Notes: generated from the letters alone by a model not told the origin. Shown: positions 1 to 6,035, counted from the stretch's first letter. The stretch is DNA of 10,802 nucleotides from an uncultured Lysobacteraceae bacterium (GCA_937897645.1 CALCNV010000095.1:1-10802), one strand, 5' to 3'. Numbers and translations: made by a program.

Positions 1-389
1 GCCTGCTGTTCCGCAACGAAAACAACCTGCAGGCCAACGGCTGGCAGATCGATGCATACATGAAGGCGTTCTACTACGGCTTTCCGTGGAGCCATCGCGT
101 GAATACGCGCATCGGCATGGGCTTCGGCATTTCCTACGCCAACCACGTACCGTGGACCGAAGTGACCAGCCAGGAACGGCGTGAACGCCCGACCTCCAAG
201 CTGTTGAACTATCTCGACCCCACCATCGATGTCAACGTGGGCGATATCTTCGGTGCCGCGTCATGGAAAAAGACCTACTTCGGCCTGGGTATCTCGCACC
301 GTTCCGGCATCTTTGCTTCTTCGCGCCTGCTGGGCAGCGTCAACGGCGGCTCCAACTACATCTACGCGTACCTCGAATCGGCTTTCTGA
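1..389 (+). CDS. Outer-membrane beta-barrel protein, C-terminal part
   Basis: This is the 3' end of a gene that begins before the window; the reading frame enters at base 3 and stops at TGA 387-389, leaving about 128 residues. The visible part alternates polar and hydrophobic residues with many aromatics (for example FYYGFPW, MGFGISYANHV, YIYAYLESAF). It ends in a terminal Phe, the usual signal for beta-barrel insertion by the BAM complex, so an outer-membrane barrel is inferred. The GLGISHRSGIF stretch followed by NGGSNYIYAY near the C-terminus is distantly reminiscent of lipid A deacylase-type small barrels (PagL His-Ser near the C-terminus), but the match is too weak for a function. The next gene, a lipoprotein, starts 39 bp downstream on the same strand, so the two are probably co-transcribed. 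Confidence 0.7.
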   Translation, partial: LLFRNENNLQANGWQIDAYMKAFYYGFPWSHRVNTRIGMGFGISYANHVPWTEVTSQERRERPTSKLLNYLDPTIDVNVGDIFGAASWKKTYFGLGISHRSGIFASSRLLGSVNGGSNYIYAYLESAF

Positions 390-428
390 CGCCGCGTCCA
401 TCCTCCACCGCAAATCGGGAGCATCACC

Positions 429-893
429 ATGAAGAAACTATTGATCGCACTGGCCGCCGCGCTGGTCCTGGGCGCATGTGCAAGCGGCCCCAGCCTGAGC
501 ACCGCGGATCGACTGGCGCTGTACCAGGCACATGCAGGCCAGCCGGTACAAGGCTTCCAGCTCGCGCGCAATTTCCGATGGACCTCGCTGGGCGATCAGG
601 CGATTGCCGTATGGGGCGTTGGCAACCAGGCCCACCTGCTGGAAATGCGCTCGCGCTGTTCCGGCCTGGGCTTCGCCAGCAGGATCCACATCACCAACTC
701 GATGGGCCGCGTGAGTGCACGTTTCGACAGGGTGATGCCACTCAATTCGACCGGCAGCAACATGCAGCAGACTTCCTGCACCATCTGGACCATCCGTCCG
801 CTGGACACGGCAGCGCTCAACGACTCGAAGCGCGAAATGCGTGACGCGCAGACCGTCGATCGCCCGGCAGATCTGGTCGAAGAGAAGGAATAA
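429..893 (+). CDS. Small secreted lipoprotein, DUF6491-like
   Basis: A 154-residue protein with a short basic N-terminus (MKK), a hydrophobic core and a lipobox LGAC, so Cys17 is the predicted lipidation site and the mature protein should be anchored in the outer or inner membrane facing the periplasm. The mature part carries a WTSLGDQAIAVW segment (about residues 51-62), a RVSARFD segment (94-100) and two cysteines, Cys77 and Cys117, that could form a disulfide. Its pattern resembles the DUF6491 lipoproteins of Xanthomonadaceae as I remember them; no function is established for that family. The ATG is preceded by GGGAG (417-421) at 7 bases. It follows the barrel gene closely and is followed by an intrinsic terminator, so it is probably the last gene of that transcript. 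Confidence 0.82.
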   Translation: MKKLLIALAAALVLGACASGPSLSTADRLALYQAHAGQPVQGFQLARNFRWTSLGDQAIAVWGVGNQAHLLEMRSRCSGLGFASRIHITNSMGRVSARFDRVMPLNSTGSNMQQTSCTIWTIRPLDTAALNDSKREMRDAQTVDRPADLVEEKE

Positions 894-904
894 CACCTGG
901 CGGC

Positions 905-936
905 AAACCCTCCTGGCCCAGCGCCGGGAGGGTTTT
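905..936 (+). terminator. Intrinsic terminator after the DUF6491-like lipoprotein gene
   Basis: Positions 905-917 pair with 923-935 over 13 bp, with one T-G wobble and a 5-base loop (CCAGC). The stem is GC-rich at its centre and ends in a four-T run, 933-936. It lies 12 bp after the lipoprotein stop codon and ends the transcript from the left of the window. Confidence 0.8.
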
Positions 937-1029
937 CCTGTTGTTGTGCATCGTTGGGACAGCGGCTCAGTTCGCGGCCAGATGACGGGATGGGACAGGC
1001 CGCCAATCGGGCGGAATCCCCGTTCCGCT

Positions 1030-1035
1030 TACAAT
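1030..1035 (+). promoter_or_regulatory. Putative -10 box (TACAAT) of dusA, leaderless arrangement
   Basis: TACAAT differs from the TATAAT consensus by one base and ends 6 bases before the dusA ATG. With usual sigma-70 geometry transcription would begin at or next to the A of the start codon. No Shine-Dalgarno sequence lies between the box and the ATG (the bases are TCCCCC), which fits a leaderless mRNA. The -35 region at the expected distance is poor. Confidence 0.45.
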
Positions 1036-1041
1036 TCCCCC

Positions 1042-2028
1042 ATGCCCAGCCCCGATTCCCTGCGCCTGTCCGTCGCCCCGATGATGGATTGGACCGACAG
1101 CCACTGCCGTGTTTTCCACCGCCTGCTGGCGCCGCATGCGCGGCTGTATACGGAAATGGTCCACGCCAACGCGGTGATCCAGGGCGATCGCGCGCGGCTG
1201 CTGCTGCGTGATCCTGTGGAGAATCCGGTGGCCTTGCAGTTGGGCGGAAGTGAACCGGAACTGCTGGCGCAGGCGGCGCGGGTGGGGCAGGAGTACGGCT
1301 TCGACGAAGTCAATCTCAACGTGGGCTGTCCCTCCGACCGGGTGCAGGCGGGCCGTTTCGGCGCGTGCCTGATGAAGGAGCCGGCGCTGGTGGCGGACTG
1401 CGTCGCGGCGATGGTCGCCGCGGTGGACGTGCCGGTGACGGTGAAATGCCGGCTGGGCGTGGACGAGGAACATGAGTACGACCGTTTCGCGTCCTTCATC
1501 GACACGGTGGCTGCAGCCGGATGCGAAATTTTTTTCGTGCACGCGCGCAATGCGTGGCTGCAGGGCTTGTCGCCGAAGGAAAATCGCGACATTCCGCCGT
1601 TGCGCTATGACTGGGCGTATCGCCTGAAGCAGGAGCGTCCGGCGCTGACCATCGCGGTCAATGGCGGCATCGCGACGGTTGCGGACTCATTGCTGCATTT
1701 GCAACACACGGATGGGGTGATGCTGGGTCGTGCGGCGTACCACGATCCGTATGTGCTGCATCAATTGGACTTTGCTTTGTTTGGTGGTGAAACGCGTTCG
1801 CGCGGCGAGTTGCTGCGTGCACTGCGTCCGTATGTGGAGGCTCGCCTGTCGGATGGCGTGGCGCTGAAGCACATCACGCGGCATGTGCTGGGTCTTTTCC
1901 ATGGTCAGCCCGGTGGCCGTGGGTATCGACAAGTATTGAGCGAAGGCGCGCACCGCGTGGGCGCGGACTGGACGCTGGTGGAGCAGGCGCTGGCGGTGAC
2001 TGAAACGCAGGCGCGGTCTGCGGCGTAG
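1042..2028 (+). CDS. dusA: tRNA-dihydrouridine(20/20a) synthase DusA
   Basis: An FMN enzyme that reduces uridine to dihydrouridine at positions 20/20a of the tRNA D-loop using NADPH. The 328-residue product has the usual DusA length. It opens with the family N-terminus SVAPMMDWTD (residues 10-19), where the FMN-binding TIM barrel starts. It has the signature NLNVGCPSDRVQAGRFGACLM (from residue 91), with Cys96 as the catalytic proton donor; the AGRFGACLM form is typical of DusA rather than DusB or DusC. TVKCRLGVD follows, then FFVHARNAWLQGLSPKENR and NGGI, which contact FMN and phosphate. The frame stays open upstream to 841, but homology begins just after the ATG at 1042, so that start is chosen. 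No ribosome-binding site is visible; see the -10 box at 1030. The downstream minus-strand gene converges, leaving only 3 bp between the stop codons. Confidence 0.95.
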   Translation: MPSPDSLRLSVAPMMDWTDSHCRVFHRLLAPHARLYTEMVHANAVIQGDRARLLLRDPVENPVALQLGGSEPELLAQAARVGQEYGFDEVNLNVGCPSDRVQAGRFGACLMKEPALVADCVAAMVAAVDVPVTVKCRLGVDEEHEYDRFASFIDTVAAAGCEIFFVHARNAWLQGLSPKENRDIPPLRYDWAYRLKQERPALTIAVNGGIATVADSLLHLQHTDGVMLGRAAYHDPYVLHQLDFALFGGETRSRGELLRALRPYVEARLSDGVALKHITRHVLGLFHGQPGGRGYRQVLSEGAHRVGADWTLVEQALAVTETQARSAA

Positions 2029-2031
2029 CGC

Positions 2032-2436
2032 TCAAGTCTGCGCGGGCTTATCCCGTTCGCGGCCCCAGAATTCAACGAGGATGGTCATCAGCGTCCACAC
2101 CACCAGGGTGGGGCGGATCTTGTCCGGTACCAATCCGTCCCCTCGAAGAATGAAATTGATCAGCTCAGGAAGCGTGATTGCGATGATGAGTGCATAGATC
2201 GAATATGCCAGACGATGCTTGCTCGACGATATGAACAGAATGGAGATGACGGCGCTGGCCAGCATCATCAGCACGAAGCCGAATTGCCAGGTGTTGAGTG
2301 TTTCGGTCCCGGTAAGCACGAAACCGAGGACTGCCCCGAAGAACATGTTCAGGCCATTCAAGTTGGCCTGGTACTCGCTGGATGTCATCTTGCCCAAGCC
2401 GGTCTTGCCGAGTACTGCGTCGATCTTGTTTCCCAC
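2032..2436 (-). CDS. Small four-helix membrane protein of unknown function
   Basis: A 134-residue protein with four predicted membrane segments at about residues 29-44, 53-72, 77-97 and 108-126, and a polar C-terminus (GRERDKPAQT). I do not recognise a family. A GTG start at 2436 is chosen because GAGGA precedes it by 9 bases; it gives VGNKIDAVLGKTGLGKMTSSEYQ before the first helix. Alternatives are an upstream start at 2502 (22 residues more, no clear ribosome site) and the internal ATG of MTSSEYQ (16 residues fewer). It is the last gene of a run of four minus-strand genes, 76 bp after the lipoprotein gene at 2513-2869. Its stop codon lies 3 bp from that of dusA, with no obvious terminator between them. 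A role at the inner membrane is inferred only from hydrophobicity. Confidence 0.7.
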   Translation of the reverse strand: MGNKIDAVLGKTGLGKMTSSEYQANLNGLNMFFGAVLGFVLTGTETLNTWQFGFVLMMLASAVISILFISSSKHRLAYSIYALIIAITLPELINFILRGDGLVPDKIRPTLVVWTLMTILVEFWGRERDKPAQT

Positions 2437-2512
2437 GTGGAGCGTTCCTCGTAAATGGACTGATGCTTGAATTAAACCCGATCCCATAGGCAGGCATCGC
2501 ATTGATGAAGCG

Positions 2513-2869
2513 TCAAGGTGAAGTCAATCTCGTGGAAGGACAAAATACCACTTGATACATGTGCCCGGATTCTCTTGGAGAAGCGAGCCTACATCTGAGC
2601 TTGACTGGCTTGCCCATCATGTCCTGCACGGCCTGCTCCTGTGCGGGATAAACGAGTATTGCAACATATGTCAAAGGATCAGTCTTGCCTGAAACAAGAA
2701 CAGGATTATCCAGATCAACAACTGCCCCATGGCTCAATGCATGTCCACCAAGCGAGTAGTTACGCGTGCTGAGAGTTCCATGCAAAGTTATCTCTTCAGT
2801 CGTTTCCCGAGCAGGACTAGTTGAGCAACTGATTAGCAAGAAGGAGACGGATAAATATAGAGGTCGCAT
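2513..2869 (-). CDS. Small lipoprotein, possibly DUF4431-like
   Basis: A 118-residue product beginning MRPLYLSVSFLLISCSTS, a classic lipoprotein signal with lipobox LISC and lipidation at Cys15. The mature domain has the outline ITLHGTLS, then a region of short strands (VVDLDNPVLVSG, YVAILVYP), then MGKPVKLRCRLAS and SGHMYQVVFC. The order 'G-x-L, Pv-V, GK-V, tGH-x-x-V' loosely recalls DUF4431 lipoproteins, but this is from memory and weak. The ATG at 2869 is chosen over a TTG at 2902 because it puts the signal peptide at the N-terminus; the ribosome site is poor for both. It lies 39 bp downstream of another short lipoprotein gene and is probably co-transcribed with it. Base composition is unusually AT-rich for this window (25 of 60 bases G or C at 2641-2700). 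Confidence 0.68.
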   Translation of the reverse strand: MRPLYLSVSFLLISCSTSPARETTEEITLHGTLSTRNYSLGGHALSHGAVVDLDNPVLVSGKTDPLTYVAILVYPAQEQAVQDMMGKPVKLRCRLASPRESGHMYQVVFCPSTRLTSP

Positions 2870-2908
2870 GAATCTATTCTGCCTGCACGAAACAAGCGCC
2901 AAGGCGCG

Positions 2909-3271
2909 CTAACAGGTCCAGTAAATCTTGCCGGCCAGGTCAACGACCTCAGGGCCATCGCTGCAACCGCCGACGTCCTGAAGTAGGCGATCACTCTGCT
3001 CGTGGCCAATTATCCATTGGCCAGATGCGCCATGCCACATGAGCTCACCCTCGGCCAGGACGCCTTCAGGAAATGGACCAGAGGCTTTGGAGTTGGTCAA
3101 GACAATGTGCGCGCCTTGGATTTCCGCATCGAGAGTAAAACTTCCGATCGTGGGCTGTTCGGCGAAACGGTGCTGGAAGGTGTACTTGCCTGAGGCAAGC
3201 GGAATGGGTGGTGCAGGATTAGTGCTGCAACCAGACATCAGTAGGAACATCAGTGCGAGAACTTCTTTCAT
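2909..3271 (-). CDS. Small lipoprotein of unknown function
   Basis: A 120-residue product starting MKEVLALMFLLMSGCSTN: signal peptide plus lipobox MSGC, so Cys15 is the likely lipidated residue. The mature part has GKYTFQHRFAEQPTIGSFTLDAEIQGAHIVLTN, then EGELMWHGASGQWIIGHEQSDRL, and ends GGCSDGPEVVDLAGKIYWTC. The two late cysteines (in GGCSDG and the final YWTC) could form a disulfide. I know of no functional assignment; similar 'GGCSDGPevVD...WTC' lipoproteins seem to occur in xanthomonads. Open frame continues to 3361, but the ATG at 3271 places the signal peptide correctly; AGGA lies 12 bases upstream, which is long. It is flanked by a VOC gene (41 bp upstream) and another lipoprotein gene (39 bp downstream), all on the minus strand. 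Confidence 0.68.
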   Translation of the reverse strand: MKEVLALMFLLMSGCSTNPAPPIPLASGKYTFQHRFAEQPTIGSFTLDAEIQGAHIVLTNSKASGPFPEGVLAEGELMWHGASGQWIIGHEQSDRLLQDVGGCSDGPEVVDLAGKIYWTC

Positions 3272-3290
3272 GTGATGTCTAAGTCCTTGC

Positions 3291-3299
3291 ATAATATTA
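3291..3299 (-). promoter_or_regulatory. Possible -10 region of the lipoprotein pair
   Basis: The minus strand reads ATAATATTAT across 3300-3291, giving overlapping TAATAT and TATTAT hexamers about 20 bases before the lipoprotein ATG at 3271. It is the most AT-rich spot in the neighbourhood. No good -35 hexamer sits 16-18 bp upstream, so this is only a candidate. Confidence 0.3.
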
Positions 3300-3312
3300 T
3301 TGGAGAACCTGA

Positions 3313-3690
3313 TCAGGCGATCTCTGCCTGACTTCGCGGTGCATTTTCCTGCCCAACCCACAACCGGTTCCCATCCAAATCATCCATCCGGAATTCCGTC
3401 ATCCCGTAGAACGACACCTCAAGGTCGGGAGCAGCCACTCCATTACTTCGGATCATCGCGTGATATTCGGTGATGTTGTCCGGATACAAATAGAGCACTG
3501 ATGTTTTCGGAATGCCCGGATGCATATGGATCGATTCGTCCACCATCAGGCGGCAGTCGCCGAAGGCCAACATCGCCCAGCGCCACTCATCAACGCGCTT
3601 CTCCACGCTGAAGCCGAGCTTCCCGTAGAACTCCACGCTCGCCGGCATGCTTTGTACGGGCAGCATCGGGATGATGCGGGTCATCTTCAT
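3313..3690 (-). CDS. VOC superfamily (glyoxalase/bleomycin-resistance fold) protein
   Basis: A 125-residue protein with the length and outline of a single-subunit VOC protein: a first beta-alpha module IIPMLPVQSMPASVEFYGKLGFSVE (about residues 6-30), a middle LAFGDCRLMVDES, and the second module ending FRMDDLDGNRLWVGQE (100-115), the usual 'DPDGN-x-l' turn. The metal-binding His of true glyoxalase I near the first strand is not present (IIPML there), so it is more like the bleomycin-binding or catalytically diverged branch than glyoxalase I. The substrate cannot be told. The ATG at 3690 is chosen because GAGG precedes it by 5 bases; a GTG at 3696 and an ATG at 3684 are alternatives. It is first in a minus-strand run of four genes, but its GC content matches the chromosome while the two lipoprotein genes after it do not. 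Confidence 0.82.
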   Translation of the reverse strand: MKMTRIIPMLPVQSMPASVEFYGKLGFSVEKRVDEWRWAMLAFGDCRLMVDESIHMHPGIPKTSVLYLYPDNITEYHAMIRSNGVAAPDLEVSFYGMTEFRMDDLDGNRLWVGQENAPRSQAEIA

Positions 3691-3817
3691 GGACACCTCG
3701 GCAGAGCGTGGATTCGCAGCGGGGGATCATTCGTCCCGTTACTGCAGACGCCCTGAATAGTCGGGCCCGGCCCGCGTCGCGTCAACGCCCGGCATGGGAA
3801 CTCGCGCCCCCACCCCG

Positions 3818-3823
3818 TAAACT
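3818..3823 (+). promoter_or_regulatory. Putative -10 box (TAAACT) of the kinase-like gene, leaderless arrangement
   Basis: TAAACT ends exactly 6 bases before the ATG at 3830, the same spacing as the box before dusA. The bases between (GTCGCG) hold no Shine-Dalgarno sequence. A transcript starting at or beside the ATG is inferred. The -35 region is not convincing. Confidence 0.4.
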
Positions 3824-3829
3824 GTCGCG

Positions 3830-4492
3830 ATGAACCACGAACCCGCCATCGAAGTCGAAGCACTCAAGGCCGACAGCTTCGGCCGCATTGCCTTGATGCG
3901 TGATTCTGGTGGGCTGTTCGTGCGGCGCGACCTGTCCGCATCGCCATGGTGGCTGCGCTTCCCCGCATGGCGTCTTGCCCGGCGCGAAGCACGCGCGCTG
4001 CAACAGCTGGTCGGCCAAGCGCAAACCCCGCAACTGCTGCGCTGGGATGGCACCTACCTCGACCGCAGCTTCATGGACGGCGTGGCCATGTACAAGAACC
4101 CGCCGCGCGGCGACCTGGCCTACTTTCGCGCCGCCCGCCGCCTGCTGCAACAAGTGCACCGCCGCGGCATCGCCCACAACGACCTGGCCAAGGAAGCCAA
4201 CTGGCTGGTCCGCGCCGATGGCCAGCCCGCCCTCATCGATTTCCAGCTCGCTGTACGCGGCAACCCGCGCTCACGCTGGATGCGCCTGCTCGCCCGCGAA
4301 GACCTGCGCCACCTGCTCAAGCACAAGCGCATGTACTGCCGCGAACAGGTCACTCCGGTGGAGTGGCGCTTGCTGAAGCGTACGTCGTGGTTGCGCGACG
4401 TGTGGTTCCGTACCGGAAAGCCTGTCTACCGTTTCGTTACGCGCAAGTTGCTGAAGTGGGAAGACAATGAGGGACAAGGGCCGAAGCCATGA
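3830..4492 (+). CDS. Small protein-kinase-like phosphotransferase
   Basis: A 220-residue protein with a reduced protein-kinase-like core. The catalytic loop is HNDLAKEANWLV (residues 116-127), with His116 and Asp118 matching the HxD motif and Asn124 as the probable metal ligand. IDFQLA (136-141) replaces the DFG motif, with Asp137 the likely Mg ligand. The N-terminal lobe is short; no clear VAIK lysine or Gly-rich loop is seen, and Arg32/Arg33 in LFVRRDL occupy the equivalent area. The C-terminal third is rich in Arg and Lys (WLRDVWFRTGKPVYRFVTRKLLKW). Such bacterial proteins resemble RIO or Kdo-kinase-type lipopolysaccharide kinases; the substrate is unknown. The gene stands alone, with no ribosome-binding site at its ATG but a -10-like TAAACT 6 bases upstream. 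The next plus-strand gene begins 186 bp later, beyond a repeat. Confidence 0.8.
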   Translation: MNHEPAIEVEALKADSFGRIALMRDSGGLFVRRDLSASPWWLRFPAWRLARREARALQQLVGQAQTPQLLRWDGTYLDRSFMDGVAMYKNPPRGDLAYFRAARRLLQQVHRRGIAHNDLAKEANWLVRADGQPALIDFQLAVRGNPRSRWMRLLAREDLRHLLKHKRMYCREQVTPVEWRLLKRTSWLRDVWFRTGKPVYRFVTRKLLKWEDNEGQGPKP

Positions 4493-4517
4493 AGCTCTTA
4501 GTGCAACGTAATAATCG

Positions 4518-4622
4518 TCCCGTCATCCCAGCGAACGCTGGGATCCATCTTGATCTTGCTTTGCAATGCGCAAGCAAAGTGCAAAGTCAAAATGGATCCC
4601 AGCGTTCGCTGGGATGACGGGA
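4518..4622. repeat. MITE- or BIME-like element with perfect 30-bp inverted repeats
   Basis: Positions 4519-4548 and 4592-4621 are perfect reverse complements (30 bp; a 31st pair is 4518/4622). Each arm contains its own palindrome, CCCAGCG-AA-CGCTGGG at 4527-4542 and its partner at 4598-4613, so the element can fold as one long stem or as two small hairpins. The 43-base centre has further short repeats (CTTTGC and two GCAAAG). The core resembles the widespread 'GTCATCCC...GGGATCCA' intergenic repeat of proteobacteria. No target-site duplication is evident. It fills most of the gap between the kinase-like gene and the SDR gene and would lie in any read-through transcript. Confidence 0.85.
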
Positions 4623-4678
4623 ACTTTGTTTCAATTTTCCTGAAAGCTCTGTGCTCGCACGAATACCAAGGAACAACC

Positions 4679-5497
4679 ATGACTACCCTCGTAGGCAAAA
4701 CCCTCTTCATCACCGGCGCTTCGCGTGGCATCGGCCTGGCCATTGCCCTGCGTGCGGCGCGTGATGGTGCCAACGTGGCGATTGCTGCCAAATCGGCAGT
4801 GCCTAATCCCAAGCTCGCCGGCACTATCTTCACCGCCGCCGAGGCGGTGACGGCGGCGGGTGGGCAAGGGCTGGCACTGAAGTGCGACATCCGCGAAGAA
4901 GACCAGGTGAAAGCAGCCGTCGCCGCGACGGTGGACGTGTTCGGCGGCATCGACATCTTGGTCAACAACGCCAGCGCCATCTGGCTGCGCGGCACGTTGG
5001 AGACGCCGATGAAGCGCTTCGACCTGATGAACCAAGTGAACTCACGCGGCAGCTTCCTGTGTGCGCAAGCCTGCCTGCCACACCTGCTACAGGCGCCCAA
5101 CCCGCACATCCTGACGCTGGCGCCGCCGCCTTCGCTGGATCCGAAATGGTGGGCGCCGCACACCGGCTACACGCTCGCGAAGATGGGCATGAGCTTCGTC
5201 ACGCTGGGCCTGGCTGCTGAATTCGGCCCGCAAGGCGTGGCCGTCAACGCACTGTGGCCACGAACGCTGATCGCCACCGAGGCGTTGAACATGATTCCCG
5301 GCGTAAGTGCGGGCAACGGACGCACACCGACGATCATGGCCGACGCCGCGCATGCCGTGCTCACCCGCCCAGCGCAGGGATTCCACGGCCAATTCCTGAT
5401 CGACGACGAAGTGTTGGTTGGAGCCGGTATCACCGATTTCTCAAGCTATGCCGTCGACCCGTCGCAGCCGCTGTATCCCGATCTTTTCCTTGACTGA
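4679..5497 (+). CDS. SDR family oxidoreductase, HSDL2-like
   Basis: An NAD(P)-dependent short-chain dehydrogenase of 272 residues with a Rossmann fold. The cofactor motif is TGASRGIG (12-19), the structural motif NNAS (96-99) and the active-site Tyr164-xxx-Lys168 (YTLAK). The segments LTLAPPPSLDPKWWAPHTGYTLAKMGMS and ALWPRTLIATEAL match the style of hydroxysteroid-dehydrogenase-like protein 2 (HSDL2) and its bacterial relatives; the true substrate is unknown. In the HSDL2 pattern the residue before PP is Ser; here it is Ala148, with Ser152 nearby. The ATG at 4679 has AAGGAA 5 bases upstream; an open frame reaching back to 4550 runs through the repeat and is not used. The glyoxalase-like gene starts 27 bp downstream on the same strand, suggesting co-transcription and a shared role with reactive carbonyls. 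Confidence 0.9.
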   Translation: MTTLVGKTLFITGASRGIGLAIALRAARDGANVAIAAKSAVPNPKLAGTIFTAAEAVTAAGGQGLALKCDIREEDQVKAAVAATVDVFGGIDILVNNASAIWLRGTLETPMKRFDLMNQVNSRGSFLCAQACLPHLLQAPNPHILTLAPPPSLDPKWWAPHTGYTLAKMGMSFVTLGLAAEFGPQGVAVNALWPRTLIATEALNMIPGVSAGNGRTPTIMADAAHAVLTRPAQGFHGQFLIDDEVLVGAGITDFSSYAVDPSQPLYPDLFLD

Positions 5498-5524
5498 TCC
5501 ATCACCATCGGAGCCCCCGCCACG

Positions 5525-5947
5525 ATGAAATACCTCCACGCCATGATCCGCGTCCACGACCTGGACGCCACCAGCAAGTTCTTCACCGAAGGCCTGGGCC
5601 TTACCGAAACCCGCCGCATCGACAACGAGGCCGGCAAATTCACCTTGGTCTATTTTGGTGCGCCGTCCAATCCTGAAGCCGAGATCGAGTTGACCTACAA
5701 CTGGGGGTCGGACGAAAACTATGGCAGCGCGCGCAACTTCGGTCATCTCGCCTTCGAGGTGGATGACATCTATGCCACCTGCGCGCATCTGCAAGCGCAG
5801 GGCATCACCATCAACCGTCCGCCTCGCGACGGACGCATGGCTTTCGTGCGCTCGCCGGACCTGATTTCGATCGAGTTGCTGCAGAAAGGCGAGCGCCTGC
5901 CGCCGCAGGAACCGTGGCTGTCGATGGAGAATACCGGCGTCTGGTGA
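5525..5947 (+). CDS. Lactoylglutathione lyase-like protein (glyoxalase I type, VOC)
   Basis: A 140-residue VOC protein whose outline follows GloA: MKYLHAMIRVHDL at the start, IELTYNW in the middle, FGHLAFEVDD, and SIELLQKG near the end. The four metal ligands of glyoxalase I are all in place: His5, Glu55, His74 and Glu117. Known GloA enzymes convert the methylglyoxal-glutathione hemithioacetal to S-lactoylglutathione, detoxifying methylglyoxal in the cytoplasm. The C-terminal tail (PPQEPWLSMENTGVW) differs from that of E. coli GloA, and the region before Glu117 reads FVRSPDLISIE instead of the common DPDG turn, so another glutathione adduct could be the substrate. GGAG (5510-5513) lies 11 bases before the ATG. 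It is 27 bp behind the SDR gene and is probably its operon partner. Confidence 0.86.
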   Translation: MKYLHAMIRVHDLDATSKFFTEGLGLTETRRIDNEAGKFTLVYFGAPSNPEAEIELTYNWGSDENYGSARNFGHLAFEVDDIYATCAHLQAQGITINRPPRDGRMAFVRSPDLISIELLQKGERLPPQEPWLSMENTGVW

Positions 5948-5953
5948 CCCATG

Positions 5954-6028
5954 CTTTTTTAGAGCCGAGCTTGCTCGGCTGTTCTTCGCGAAGATCAAGA
6001 GCATCCGAGCAAGCTCGGATCTACAAAG
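5954..6028. repeat. REP doublet (BIME), CCGAGC-type
   Basis: Two perfect hairpins, AGCCGAGC-TT-GCTCGGCT (5963-5980) and ATCCGAGC-AA-GCTCGGAT (6003-6020), lie in inverted orientation. Between them is a third palindrome, TCTTCGCGAAGA (5983-5994). On the minus strand the second unit is headed by GTAG (6024-6021), the tetranucleotide typical of RAYT-associated REPs. The outer flanks (CTTTTTTAGA on the left, TCTACAAAG on the right) also pair in part. Confidence 0.82.
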
Positions 6029-6035
6029 ATCGGAG

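Noticed and set aside
263..844. A 193-codon plus-strand open frame spanning the barrel end and the lipoprotein
   Set aside because: Out of frame with both better-supported genes and low in complexity, rich in Arg, Pro and His.
841..1041. Upstream extension of the dusA frame
   Set aside because: It overlaps the lipoprotein gene end and the terminator, and DusA homology begins only just after the ATG at 1042.
3782..4177. Minus-strand open frame opposite the kinase-like gene
   Set aside because: The plus-strand frame has recognisable kinase motifs; this one has none and is a shadow.
4550..4678. Upstream extension of the SDR frame
   Set aside because: It would translate the inverted-repeat element; the ATG at 4679 has a good ribosome site and matches the start of the SDR fold.
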